Origin: CAZRIP01 sp964600165
GTDB taxonomy: Bacteria > Elusimicrobiota > Elusimicrobia > UBA1565 > UBA9628
DNA: 23,128 nt
NCBI GenBank assembly: GCA_964600165.1
Contig: CAZRIP010000061.1
Coordinates: 1-23,128, forward strand
Reading direction: 5' to 3'
The position numbers and the translations under genes are program-made. This document shows, one piece after another, positions 9,271 to 16,500 of the stretch (the first letter of the stretch is position 1; each line of letters opens with the position of its first letter). The notes beneath the pieces are model-generated. The model searched no databases. It had not been told where the DNA came from and was given only the letters and a program-made list of their open reading frames with translations.

Positions 9271-10221
9271 CTACTTCTTGTCGAGGGCTTGGGAGCCGCC
9301 GTTGAAGACGTCTTCCATGCCCTTAACCTTGACGGTCGGTAAGTCGCCGTCGCGCGAGAGCGCGGCGGCGTTGGGCCCGCCGGCGTTGCCTTGGGAGAAG
9401 CCGCCGAGCCGCCGCGTCGCGCCCGCGGCGCCGGATTTCCCGGCTCCCGACGAGCGCGCCGACGCGCCGCCCGCGATCGCCGAGCCGGGGAGGACGGAGG
9501 GCTGCGAGCCGTCGGCCGGCGCGGCCGACGCCGAGCCCGCGAGGGGGGCGAAAGCGGGCAAGATCGATTGGGCGGCGCTCGACGCCGCCTGCGCCGAGTC
9601 CGCCGCGTTCGTCGCGGCCGAGGGAAGGCTCGGACGCGCCGCCAGGCTCGCCGGAGCGCCGGTCTCGCTCGAGCCGGAGGTTGAGCTTTCCTGGCCGGCG
9701 CGGTCAGCCGGCCCGGCTTGGGCGGCGAGCTGACGATCTTCCTCGGAGAGCGTCTGGTAAAGCGCGCGCAAGCCGGACGCCGACGTCTTGATCGACGACG
9801 CGCCGTTGTAGAGCTGGGCCGAGCCTCCCGCGGCGAAGGCGTAAAACTGTCCTTGACCCAGCCGCGCCGGGCCGTCCTTGCCGGCCATGCCCAGGCCCGC
9901 CGCGCCCGTCGTCTTGACGTCGGACAGCCTCTCGAAAAGCGTGTCGACCGCCTCGCTTTGGGCCGCCTGGCGCTTGACCCAGCCCGCGTGGGCGACGAGA
10001 TCGGCCGGCGTGGGCTTGATCGACAAGCCGCGATATTTTTCGAGCGGGTCGGGGTCAGGAGCGACTCCGGGCGAGGCGAAGTCCTGGTTGGCGGCCGCGT
10101 TCTTGCGGCTGTCGAGAATCCCCTGCACGACGTCGGAGGCGAGAGGAATCAGCGCATGCGCGGGGATCACCGCGGCGGCGGCCAAGACGGCGAAAGCGAC
10201 GAGCGAGGGGCGCTGGGCCAT
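9271..10221 (-). CDS. Ala/Ser-rich secreted protein of unknown function
   Basis: An unrecognised protein, 316 residues from the ATG at 10221. I chose this start because it places the signal peptide (MAQRPSLVAFAVLAAAAVIP, cut near AHA) at the N-terminus. An in-frame ATG at 10263 would add 14 residues ahead of the hydrophobic stretch. The first ~140 mature residues look ordered: an amphipathic region around DPLEKYRGLSI, then helical VKRQAAQSEAVDTLFERL. The rest is low-complexity Ala/Ser/Gly with long stretches rich in small residues, probably disordered or a linker, ending in a short segment with TVKVKGMEDVF and a basic ALDKK tail. There are no Cys residues. It lies head-to-tail with the small secreted gene downstream (73-base gap) and behind the DUF3592-like gene. 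Periplasmic or cell-surface location is likely; no function is assigned. Confidence 0.8.
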   Translation of the reverse strand: MAQRPSLVAFAVLAAAAVIPAHALIPLASDVVQGILDSRKNAAANQDFASPGVAPDPDPLEKYRGLSIKPTPADLVAHAGWVKRQAAQSEAVDTLFERLSDVKTTGAAGLGMAGKDGPARLGQGQFYAFAAGGSAQLYNGASSIKTSASGLRALYQTLSEEDRQLAAQAGPADRAGQESSTSGSSETGAPASLAARPSLPSAATNAADSAQAASSAAQSILPAFAPLAGSASAAPADGSQPSVLPGSAIAGGASARSSGAGKSGAAGATRRLGGFSQGNAGGPNAAALSRDGDLPTVKVKGMEDVFNGGSQALDKK

Positions 10222-10233
10222 GGGTCTTGCCAC

Positions 10234-10262
10234 AGTATGGGCCGCGGACGCGATCGTCGCCA
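10234..10262 (-). promoter_or_regulatory. Weak putative promoter for the Ala/Ser-rich secreted protein
   Basis: Minus strand: TGGCGA (10262-10257), 17-base spacer, CATACT (10239-10234), 12 bases before the ATG at 10221. The -35 match is poor. If real, it supports the 10221 start over 10263. Confidence 0.28.
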
Positions 10263-10271
10263 TAGGTCTAA

Positions 10272-10302
10272 GGGCCTATATGAAGGTGGGACCCAGGGCC
10301 TA
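10272..10302 (-). repeat. Two direct copies of TAGGCCCT 24 bases apart
   Basis: Minus-strand TAGGCCCT occurs at 10302-10295 (sharing its TAG with the stop codon of the DUF3592-like gene) and at 10278-10271. The second copy lies 9 bases upstream of the weak promoter of the secreted-protein gene, a position like that of the copy at 9243-9249. Confidence 0.35.
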
Positions 10303-11571
10303 GGAGGCGCCGGCGCGATACGGCGCGAGGCGGTAGATGGCCGCGGCCTCGGGCTTCTCGGGGTCGAACAGGACGGTCAAGACCTCTCCGGCCGCGACCG
10401 TCCCGTTCTGCGCGTTGAACCGGCACTCGACGCTCTGAACCATGCCGCCGGCCTCGAAGCGGAGCCGGGCGATCCCGGGCGCTTTCGACGGCGTCTTGAC
10501 CGACTCCACCCACGCGGCCGCCGGCTGCCCGCGGACGACGAGGTCGCGCTGACGGCGCAGCTCCGGAACGCCCGCGAGCATGGCGATCGCGAAGACCGCG
10601 CCCACGACGGCGGCGGAGATCCAGAGACTCTGCTGCTGTCGTTGCGCGTAGCCGAGGTCGTCGTCCAGAACGGAGCGCCCGGGTTGATCGCGCAGAAAGT
10701 GGATCGAGAGCGGCTGTCCAGGCGTGAACCCCGCCGGACGGCCGACGAGCCGGTCCGCGCGCCACGTCCTGCCGTCGCCGGGCGCGTAGGTGAAGACGAC
10801 GTGCTGGCGCTTGTAGGTGCCGTGCCTCCCGTGAACCAGCGATTCATACGAGCGCTCGAAATTCCCCGTCGACGCGACGCCGCCTTGGAGGACGGCGCGG
10901 CGTTGGTACGCGAAATACGCGCTCGGACCGACGCCGAGGCCGATCCCCACGGCCATCACGACGCCCAAGATGACGAAGGGCTTATACCCGACGAACCGGA
11001 CCTCGCGAGGCGCGGGCGTCATCATCAGCTCCGGCTCGACGGCCCAGCCGGCCGTCAGGCGGCGCAGCTCGTCAGGCGTGGCGGGCGCGGAAGAGGGGCT
11101 TCCATCGACCGCCGCCGCCGCGCGCGAGCGCGACCGAAAGACGAGCGCGGCGAGCCAGATCAGGACCAAGGCGCCGAAGGCGATCAGGATGCCGACCGCG
11201 AGCTTCACCTTCCGCTCCGCGACTCGGGCCTCGGCGGCGCGATCCTTGGCGACCTGGTTCGCCTCGAGAAAGCCGAGCGGGCGCGCGATCATCGCCAAGG
11301 CGCGCGTGTCCGTCGTGTTGGCCTTGGCCACGCGCAGATCGCGCAGGGCGTCTTGCGCCCGGCCTTGCTGAAGCTCGCAGACTCCGAGCCAATAGTACGC
11401 GAGGCCGAACCTCGGGTTGAGGCGGGTCGCGGCCAGAAGCTCGCCGACGGCGGAGGCGCAGTCCTTCCGGTCGATGAGACTCTGCGCGCGGCGGTAATGC
11501 TCGTTGGCCGCGGCGGCATGAAGCCGTCCCGCCAGAAGAAAAAGCGCGAGCAGGGCCGCGACGGCTCTCAC
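10300..11571 (-). CDS. Membrane protein with N-terminal TPR-like repeats and a DUF3592-like region
   Basis: A 423-residue protein from a GTG start at 11571. This start is fixed by a promoter-like TTGACG-17-TATCCT exactly six bases ahead and by the signal peptide it opens (RAVAALLALFLLAGRLHA). An ATG-initiated extension to 11622 would bury that signal. Residues ~23-95 look like TPR repeats (EHYRRAQSLIDRKDC, LNPRFGLAYYWLGVCELQQG). Three later hydrophobic helices lie near residues 121-146, 200-225 and 315-335. Between the second and third is a soluble segment with VVFTYAPGDGRTWRADRL and GQPLSIHFL; a second copy of the same kind follows the third helix (VLFDPEKPEAAAIYRL). These match the DUF3592 pattern, a domain of unknown function. 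The TPR part should face the periplasm and may bind partners. The gene is divergent from the phosphohexomutase gene. Confidence 0.85.
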   Translation of the reverse strand: MRAVAALLALFLLAGRLHAAAANEHYRRAQSLIDRKDCASAVGELLAATRLNPRFGLAYYWLGVCELQQGRAQDALRDLRVAKANTTDTRALAMIARPLGFLEANQVAKDRAAEARVAERKVKLAVGILIAFGALVLIWLAALVFRSRSRAAAAVDGSPSSAPATPDELRRLTAGWAVEPELMMTPAPREVRFVGYKPFVILGVVMAVGIGLGVGPSAYFAYQRRAVLQGGVASTGNFERSYESLVHGRHGTYKRQHVVFTYAPGDGRTWRADRLVGRPAGFTPGQPLSIHFLRDQPGRSVLDDDLGYAQRQQQSLWISAAVVGAVFAIAMLAGVPELRRQRDLVVRGQPAAAWVESVKTPSKAPGIARLRFEAGGMVQSVECRFNAQNGTVAAGEVLTVLFDPEKPEAAAIYRLAPYRAGAS

Positions 11572-11577
11572 GCCGCA

Positions 11578-11606
11578 AGGATAGACCCGGTTTCGCCCCG
11601 CGTCAA
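11578..11606 (-). promoter_or_regulatory. Strong leaderless promoter of the DUF3592-like gene
   Basis: Minus strand: TTGACG (11606-11601), a 17-base spacer, then TATCCT (11583-11578), followed by exactly six bases and the GTG start. Both hexamers fit the sigma70-type consensus (5/6 and 4/6), and the spacing predicts transcription starting at or next to the GTG. Confidence 0.65.
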
Positions 11607-11627
11607 GCGGCGCCGCGCACAAAGCCG

Positions 11628-11657
11628 TTGCGTTCGCCGAGGGCTACTTGGTAATAT
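11628..11657 (+). promoter_or_regulatory. Putative promoter of the phosphohexomutase-enolase-ftsB run
   Basis: TTGCGT (11628-11633), 18-base spacer, TAATAT (11652-11657). It predicts a 5' leader of about 22 bases that contains the Shine-Dalgarno sequence at 11678. It is divergent from the promoter at 11578-11606. Confidence 0.5.
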
Positions 11658-11677
11658 GGCGCCCTCTTATGAGGAAT

Positions 11678-11684
11678 GGAGGAG
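11678..11684 (+). promoter_or_regulatory. Ribosome binding site GGAGGAG deciding the phosphohexomutase start
   Basis: GGAGGAG just ahead of the ATG at 11686. It selects this codon over the in-frame ATG at 11656, which would lie inside the putative -10 region. Confidence 0.65.
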
Positions 11685-11685
11685 C

Positions 11686-13161
11686 ATGATCCGTTTCGGC
11701 ACGGCCGGTTGGCGCGGCGTCATCTCGGACGAGTTCACGTTCCAGAACGTGCGCAAAGTGGCGCACACGGTGTCCGGCTACCTCAAGGAAAACGCCGAGT
11801 TCGGCCAGAACAGCTCCGATTACCAGGCATCGCTGCTCGACGGCCAGCGCAGCCGCGTCCCCATGGTCATCGTCGGCTACGACACTCGTTTTCTCTCCGA
11901 CGAGTTCGCGCACGAGATCGCCGGCGTCTTCGCCACGGACGGCGTGAAGACCCTGATCTCGGACTCCGATCTGCCGACGCCCGCCGTCGGCTGGTCGATC
12001 CTGTCGCGCAAGGCCGTCGGCGGCGTGATGGTGACGGCCTCCCACAACGCCGCGCAATACAACGGCTTCAAGTGGATGCCCTTTTGGGGCGGCGCGGCCA
12101 CGCCGGCCGTCACCGATGATCTCGAGCGCCGCATCGAGCTGCTCGGCACCCACGCGATCAAGACGATGTCCGTCGACCGCTCCTTGCGCGAGTCCTGGAT
12201 CGAGACGATCGATTTCAAGCCGTCTTACATCAAGCAGCTGATCTCGCTGCTCGACGTCAAGGCGATCAAGAAGGCCAGGCTCAAGGTCGGCGTCGACACC
12301 ATGCACGGCGCGGGCCGCAACTACCTGCGCCCGGTCCTCGAGCAGCTCGGCGTCGAGGTGTTCCCGCTGCACGAGGACAAGGACGTGCTGTTCGGCGGCC
12401 GCGCCCCGGAGCCGACCGTCGAGTCGCTGCAAGAGCTTTCGCGGCTCATGGCCAAGAAGAAACTGCCGCTCGGCCTGGCCACCGACGGCGACGCGGACCG
12501 CTTCGGCGTGCTCGACGCGGGGGGCGAATGGGTCTCGGCCAACGAGGTCCTCGCGCTCGCCGTCGAGCATCTCGTCGTCAACCGCGGCCTCAAGGGCAAG
12601 GTCGCGCGCAGCGTGATGACGTCGCACTTCGTCGACGCCGTGGCGAAGTCCCACGGCCTCGAGTCGCGCGAGACGCCGGTCGGCTTCAAATATATCGGCG
12701 AGCTTCTGCGCACGGGCCAGTACCTGCTCGGCGGCGAGGAATCCGGCGGGATGTCGATCAAGGGCCACGTGCCCGACAAGGACGGCCTCCTCGCCTGCCT
12801 GCTGATGCTCGAGCTCGTCGCCGTCGAGGGCAAGCCGCTTTCCGCCATCCGAGACCGCCTCTTCAAGAAGGTCGGCGGGTTCCACAACGTCCGCATGAAC
12901 TTCAAGATGGAGCGCATGCGCGAGATGATCGAGCTTCAGGAGCGGCTGCGCGTCAAGCCCCCGCTCGAGCTCGCCGGCTCTTCCGTCTGGCGCATCGACG
13001 AGTCCGACGGCTTCAAGTTCATCCTGCGCGACGGCAGCTGGCTGGGCCTGCGCAGCTCGGGCACCGAGCCCGCGTTCAGAGTCTACGCCGAGGCCTCGAC
13101 GCCCAAGAAGCTCGACGCCATCGTCGACGCGAGCAAGAAGCTCCTGCAGGGCAAGTTCTAA
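11686..13161 (+). CDS. Phosphohexomutase (phosphoglucomutase/phosphomannomutase family)
   Basis: A 491-residue cytoplasmic enzyme of the alpha-D-phosphohexomutase superfamily, which interconverts hexose 1- and 6-phosphates. All four signature loops are present: catalytic phosphoserine loop TASHN with Ser119; metal-binding DGDADRFG (Asp267, Asp269, Asp271); sugar-binding GGEESGG (349-355); phosphate-binding RSSGTEP (456-462). The N-terminus MIRFGTAGWRGVISDEFTF is typical of the family, supporting the ATG at 11686. Glucose, mannose or glucosamine phosphate specificity cannot be read with certainty. The GEESGG loop and length favour a phosphoglucomutase/phosphomannomutase over GlmM. It sits 22 bases upstream of enolase, probably in one transcript, and would feed glycogen, cell-envelope sugar or glycolytic flux. 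The reading frame stays open for ~1.9 kb upstream, but that stretch is not part of the gene. Confidence 0.95.
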   Translation: MIRFGTAGWRGVISDEFTFQNVRKVAHTVSGYLKENAEFGQNSSDYQASLLDGQRSRVPMVIVGYDTRFLSDEFAHEIAGVFATDGVKTLISDSDLPTPAVGWSILSRKAVGGVMVTASHNAAQYNGFKWMPFWGGAATPAVTDDLERRIELLGTHAIKTMSVDRSLRESWIETIDFKPSYIKQLISLLDVKAIKKARLKVGVDTMHGAGRNYLRPVLEQLGVEVFPLHEDKDVLFGGRAPEPTVESLQELSRLMAKKKLPLGLATDGDADRFGVLDAGGEWVSANEVLALAVEHLVVNRGLKGKVARSVMTSHFVDAVAKSHGLESRETPVGFKYIGELLRTGQYLLGGEESGGMSIKGHVPDKDGLLACLLMLELVAVEGKPLSAIRDRLFKKVGGFHNVRMNFKMERMREMIELQERLRVKPPLELAGSSVWRIDESDGFKFILRDGSWLGLRSSGTEPAFRVYAEASTPKKLDAIVDASKKLLQGKF

Positions 13162-13172
13162 CCGCGACGCAC

Positions 13173-13177
13173 GGAGG
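13173..13177 (+). promoter_or_regulatory. Ribosome binding site GGAGG of enolase
   Basis: GGAGG lies 6 bases before the ATG at 13184 and only 3 bases before the in-frame GTG at 13181, so the ATG is the better start. Confidence 0.6.
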
Positions 13178-13183
13178 CACGTG

Positions 13184-14479
13184 ATGTCCCAGATCAAGAA
13201 GATTTCCGCGCTCGAGATCCTCGACTCGCGCGGGTTCCCGACGGTCGAGACCGAGGTCGTCTTGGAGGACGGCGCGCTCGGCCGCGCCGCGGTGCCGAGC
13301 GGCGCCTCCACCGGCGAGCACGAGGCCGTGGAGCTGCGCGACGGCGACAAGGCGCGCTATTTCGGCAAGGGCGTCCAGAAGGCCGTCGGCCACGTCAACG
13401 GGGAGCTCGCGAAGGCGCTCGCCGGCCATGACGCCGAAAAGCCCGTGGAGCTCGACGCCGCCATGATCAAGCTCGACGGCACCCCCAACAAGGGCCGCCT
13501 CGGCGCCAACGCGCTCCTCTCGGTCTCGATGGCGGCCGCGCGCGCGGCGGCGGCTTCGCGCAAGCTGCCGCTCTACGCCTGGATCCGCCAGGCCTACGGC
13601 CTCAAGCACAAGGACTGGCTCTTGCCCGCGCCGATGCTCAACGTGATCAACGGCGGCAAGCACGCCGACAGCGGCCTCGACGTCCAGGAGTTCATGCTGG
13701 TGCCGGTCGGCTCGAAATCCTTCGGCGACGCGCTGCGCGCCGGCGCCGAGATCTATCAGGTCCTGAAGAAGAAGCTCGTCGACATGAAGATGACCGTCTC
13801 CGTGGGCGACGAGGGCGGCTTCGCCCCGCACTTGAAGACCCATGCCGAGGCCCTCGACGTCCTCGTCGACTCGGTCAAGAAGGCGGGGCACGCCGAAGCC
13901 GTCCGCTTGGCGCTGGACGCCGCGGCGAGCGAGTTCTATAAGGACGGCAAGTACGTTTTCGAGAAGGCGCCGCGCTCGGCCGCGGACATGACGGGAATCT
14001 ACGGCTCGTGGATCGATAAGTACCGTCTCGTTTCCCTCGAGGATCCGCTGGCCGAGGACGATTGGGCCGGCTGGAAGGACCTGACCGACAAGCTCGGCGG
14101 CTCGGCGCGCGTCATCGGCGACGACATCTTCGTCACCAACCCCGAGCGCTTGGCGCGCGGGATCAAGGAAGGGGTCGGCAACTCGATCCTCATCAAGCTC
14201 AACCAGATCGGCACGCTGACCGAGACCGTCCAAGCCGTCGGCGACGCGCAGAAGGCGGGCTACACCTGCGTGATCTCGCATCGCTCGGGCGAGACCGAGG
14301 ACGCGTTCATCGCGGATCTCGCCGTCGCCCTCAACGCGGGCGCGATCAAGACCGGCGCGCCGTGCCGCTCGGAGCGCTTGGCGAAATACAATCGCCTCCT
14401 GCGCATCGAGGCGGAGCTCGGCGCCAAGGCGCGCTACGACGGCTGGGCCTGCTTTAAGGCCGCGGCCAAGGCGGCGTGA
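13184..14479 (+). CDS. eno: Enolase (2-phosphoglycerate dehydratase)
   Basis: A 431-residue enolase, normal length, converting 2-phosphoglycerate to phosphoenolpyruvate in the cytoplasm. The N-terminus ISALEILDSRGFPTVE and the mobile loop SGASTGEHEAVELRDGD are diagnostic. Catalytic candidates are Glu210 in GDEGGFAP, Lys338 in ILIKLNQIGT, His366 in SHRSGETED and Lys389 in GAIKTGAPCRSER. Metal ligands are expected in the LEDP and GDD motifs, both present. One small variation: the usual GGEHAD... reads GGKHADSGLDVQEF. The start is set by the GGAGG at 13173. It overlaps the FtsB gene by four bases (GTGA) and follows the phosphohexomutase by 22 bases; an eno-ftsB/divIC neighbour pair is seen in many bacteria. 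Confidence 0.97.
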   Translation: MSQIKKISALEILDSRGFPTVETEVVLEDGALGRAAVPSGASTGEHEAVELRDGDKARYFGKGVQKAVGHVNGELAKALAGHDAEKPVELDAAMIKLDGTPNKGRLGANALLSVSMAAARAAAASRKLPLYAWIRQAYGLKHKDWLLPAPMLNVINGGKHADSGLDVQEFMLVPVGSKSFGDALRAGAEIYQVLKKKLVDMKMTVSVGDEGGFAPHLKTHAEALDVLVDSVKKAGHAEAVRLALDAAASEFYKDGKYVFEKAPRSAADMTGIYGSWIDKYRLVSLEDPLAEDDWAGWKDLTDKLGGSARVIGDDIFVTNPERLARGIKEGVGNSILIKLNQIGTLTETVQAVGDAQKAGYTCVISHRSGETEDAFIADLAVALNAGAIKTGAPCRSERLAKYNRLLRIEAELGAKARYDGWACFKAAAKAA

Positions 14480-14772
14480 GCCGGCTTCCGCCCTTCGTCC
14501 GCGAGCACTGGGCGCGCCTCGGCGCGACCCTCCTGCTCGTCGCGCTTTTCTTCGGCAACCAGGGCTTTCGCAGCCTCGTGCGCAACTGGTGGCAGCTGCG
14601 CAAGCTCAAGAGCGAGCTCGCGACGCTCGAGACGCAGGAGTCCGACGAAGCCGAGCGGCTCAAGCTGGTGCGCTCGGGCGATCAGTCCCTGGAGCGCATG
14701 GCTCGCCGCGAGCTCGGCTACGTTAAGAAGGGCGAGATCGAGTACCGCTTCCCTCCGCCTGACAAGAAATAA
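14476..14772 (+). CDS. ftsB: FtsB/DivIC-family cell-division (septum formation initiator) protein
   Basis: A 98-residue bitopic membrane protein: short basic cytoplasmic N-terminus, one transmembrane helix (about 13-31), a heptad-like coiled coil (about 34-66, KLKSELATLETQESDEAERL), and the family tail LERMARRELGYVKKGEIEY. FtsB/DivIC partners with FtsL and FtsQ/DivIB in the divisome and signals septal peptidoglycan synthesis. The GTG start overlaps the enolase stop (GTGA, 14476-14479), so translation is likely coupled. The conserved ARRELGYVKKGE tail and the position after eno make the assignment good despite low identity typical of this family. Confidence 0.88.
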   Translation: MSRLPPFVREHWARLGATLLLVALFFGNQGFRSLVRNWWQLRKLKSELATLETQESDEAERLKLVRSGDQSLERMARRELGYVKKGEIEYRFPPPDKK

Positions 14773-14788
14773 CCGCGTACGCGCCCTG

Positions 14789-14824
14789 GGCCGAAAGCGG
14801 CCTTCGGGTTGGGCCTAACGGCCC
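14789..14824. terminator. Two tandem GC-rich hairpins after ftsB
   Basis: GGCCG-AAAG-CGGCC (14789-14802) and GGGCC-TAAC-GGCCC (14811-14824) are both perfect 5-base-pair stems with 4-base loops. They fill the 87-base gap between ftsB and the next secreted-protein gene. No U-tract follows, so they may be a terminator, a processing signal or a protein-binding site abutting the downstream promoter. The GGGCCTA word within the second hairpin is shared with sites at 9243 and 10272. Confidence 0.4.
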
Positions 14825-14853
14825 TGCAAATCATTCGCCGAATCACATAAGAT
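14825..14853 (+). promoter_or_regulatory. Putative leaderless promoter of the secreted His/Cys protein
   Basis: TGCAAA (14825-14830, weak -35), 17-base spacer, TAAGAT (14848-14853), then six bases to the ATG at 14860. The same six-base -10-to-start distance occurs at several other genes here. Confidence 0.42.
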
Positions 14854-14859
14854 TTCGGC

Positions 14860-16464
14860 ATGCGATTTTTCACCGTCGCGGCGGCTCTCGTTTCGTTCGC
14901 GTCCGTCGCGTTGGGGCAGGATCAGGCGGTCCGCGCGCTCTCGCAGGCCTCCGGCTCGGTCGAATCGGCCAAGCGCGTCTTCGACGGCGACAAGAACGGC
15001 GGCGTGGTCGCCGCTCCCGTGCAGGGCGCCGACGCCTCGCGGCCTTCGCCGCTTCTCCCGGCCGCGCCGTCTCCAGCGCCTCAGGCTCCGGCGGCCGATC
15101 TCGATTTCTCGAAGCCGTTCTCGGACGGATTCGTCGGCCTCTACCCGCAGGGCGACTTCACGCTGACGACCGGCCATCGCTGCGCCGACTGCAACGCGCC
15201 GAAAGAGGGGCTCTGGTATTTCGAGGACGAAGTGATCGCCGTCCCTAAGACCGGACAGGCGGGGATCGTCTGGATCGGCTCGACGCAGATGCTCGAGCAC
15301 GTGACGCTCTCGGCCGACGGCCAGTCGATCCGGCTGACGGACGGCGCCGTCGTCCCGTTCAAGCTCACGCCGAAGATCCAGAGCAACCGTTCCTTTTATA
15401 ATCAGTCTACGGTCGATTATTTTCAGAACCGGCCGCTGCGCGTGCGCGGCGAGTGGGCCGTCAAAGACGGCGTGAAGACCTTCGTCGCGCGCACGATCTG
15501 GCCCGAGGATCAGCGCGTCGACATCTCCCATCTCAAGACGGCCGACGTCAAATCCGCGAAAGACATCGACGCCCTCGTCACCAAGGACGACGGCGGCCCG
15601 AAAGACCCGTACTCGGCGACGCTTCTCTGGAAGAACGGCGAGGACGCGGCGTCGTGGTCGGGCAAGCCGGTCATGGGGCTCATGCTCAACGGCGGCCAGG
15701 GTGACGACGACGAATCTCAGGGCGGTCACTTCAGCTTGTTCACGGGCCGCATGGGCCCCAACGGCGAGATGGCCGACTGGATGTTCGACAACTTCTACGA
15801 CATGGATCAGTACAGCGAGAAGGGCATCATCGCCGGCATGGTGCCGATGGACAAGTACATGGCCGACGTGAACTCCGGACAGAGCTATTATAGGCCCACG
15901 CAGATGATCGTCGCCGTCATGAAGGACGACGCGCTCGCCCGCAAGGTCCAGGACGATTTCAAGACGCGCTATCAGCAGTACTACGCGCACCAGATCAAGT
16001 ACGATCACACGCACAACGCCTGCACATCACTCATCGTCGACGTCCTGCGCGCCGACGGCTGGGACTATCCTCTCGCCGGCCCTTCGCCGGGATTGTCGCG
16101 CTTCTCTCTTTCGATGCTCGCAGGCGTCTTCTCCTTGAGCCCGAAGAAGTATGCCGATGTCAACGACGCGCTGTCGCAGGAGCGCACGCATCTGTTCCCG
16201 CGCGCGGCCTTCGACTCGCTGTCGGGCGACATGATCGGCATGGCCGACGGCTCGGTGAAGCGCCAGCTCACGCCGTTCGAGGAGCAGCTCAAGGACGGCC
16301 TCGTCGCGCTCGTCCTCGTGCAGCTGCCGCAGTTCCCGTCCAGCCGCGCCTTCGGCCAATTCCCGGTCGCCGACGGCGTCGAGTATTTCCACCGTGCCCC
16401 GCTGCTGCCCTCGAATTGGAAGACCGTCCCGACGCTCCCGCGTTCCTTCCCGCCGCCCCATTAA
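14860..16464 (+). CDS. Secreted protein of unknown function, possible permuted papain-like (NlpC/P60 or DUF4105-like) hydrolase
   Basis: A 534-residue protein with a signal peptide (MRFFTVAAALVSFASVALG, cut before QDQ), then an Ala/Pro-rich linker to about residue 85. A CADC pair (Cys108, Cys111) in HRCADCNAP could form a disulfide or bind metal. The central region contains GGHFSLFTGR with His290, then NFYDMDQYS, and about 98 residues later YDHTHNAC with Cys388 followed by a helix TSLIVDVLRADG. A His-first, helix-capping-Cys order is what circularly permuted NlpC/P60 and DUF4105-type papain-like proteins show. This is inference from motif order, not a recognised match. There are no transmembrane segments after the signal. 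No Shine-Dalgarno is visible; TAAGAT sits six bases before the ATG. It lies between the ftsB block and the lgt run, as a single-gene unit. Probably periplasmic, perhaps acting on envelope peptides or lipids. Confidence 0.86.
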   Translation: MRFFTVAAALVSFASVALGQDQAVRALSQASGSVESAKRVFDGDKNGGVVAAPVQGADASRPSPLLPAAPSPAPQAPAADLDFSKPFSDGFVGLYPQGDFTLTTGHRCADCNAPKEGLWYFEDEVIAVPKTGQAGIVWIGSTQMLEHVTLSADGQSIRLTDGAVVPFKLTPKIQSNRSFYNQSTVDYFQNRPLRVRGEWAVKDGVKTFVARTIWPEDQRVDISHLKTADVKSAKDIDALVTKDDGGPKDPYSATLLWKNGEDAASWSGKPVMGLMLNGGQGDDDESQGGHFSLFTGRMGPNGEMADWMFDNFYDMDQYSEKGIIAGMVPMDKYMADVNSGQSYYRPTQMIVAVMKDDALARKVQDDFKTRYQQYYAHQIKYDHTHNACTSLIVDVLRADGWDYPLAGPSPGLSRFSLSMLAGVFSLSPKKYADVNDALSQERTHLFPRAAFDSLSGDMIGMADGSVKRQLTPFEEQLKDGLVALVLVQLPQFPSSRAFGQFPVADGVEYFHRAPLLPSNWKTVPTLPRSFPPPH

Positions 16465-16488
16465 AAGCGGCGCCCCTCTCGTTTTACG

Positions 16489-16494
16489 TATAAT
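16489..16494 (+). promoter_or_regulatory. Consensus -10 element (TATAAT) of the lgt run, leaderless spacing
   Basis: A perfect TATAAT exactly six bases before the GTG start at 16501. No good -35 is visible at 16-18 bases upstream. It predicts a transcript that starts at the GTG. Confidence 0.55.
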
Positions 16495-16500
16495 CCCTAA

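Noticed and set aside
10222..10263. Longer start (ATG 10263) for the Ala/Ser-rich secreted protein
   Set aside because: It would put 14 polar residues ahead of the signal peptide and the ATG would directly follow the TAGGCCC motif. The ATG at 10221 gives a standard signal peptide, though the longer form cannot be fully excluded.
9718..11685. In-frame plus-strand extension of the phosphohexomutase to 9718
   Set aside because: The extension is low-information Arg-rich sequence antisense to real genes. The family N-terminus MIRFGTAGWRG and the GGAGGAG site place the start at 11686.
14773..14859. Riboswitch in the hairpin-containing gap before the secreted His/Cys gene
   Set aside because: Only two small simple hairpins are present. 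I see no known riboswitch core (no multi-stem junction), and the promoter lies downstream of the hairpins, so they would not be in the transcript of the following gene.
14815..16014. Minus-strand open frame opposite the secreted His/Cys protein
   Set aside because: Composition typical of antisense shadows (runs of Arg, Val, His, Asp), no domain; the plus strand has a signal peptide and promoter.
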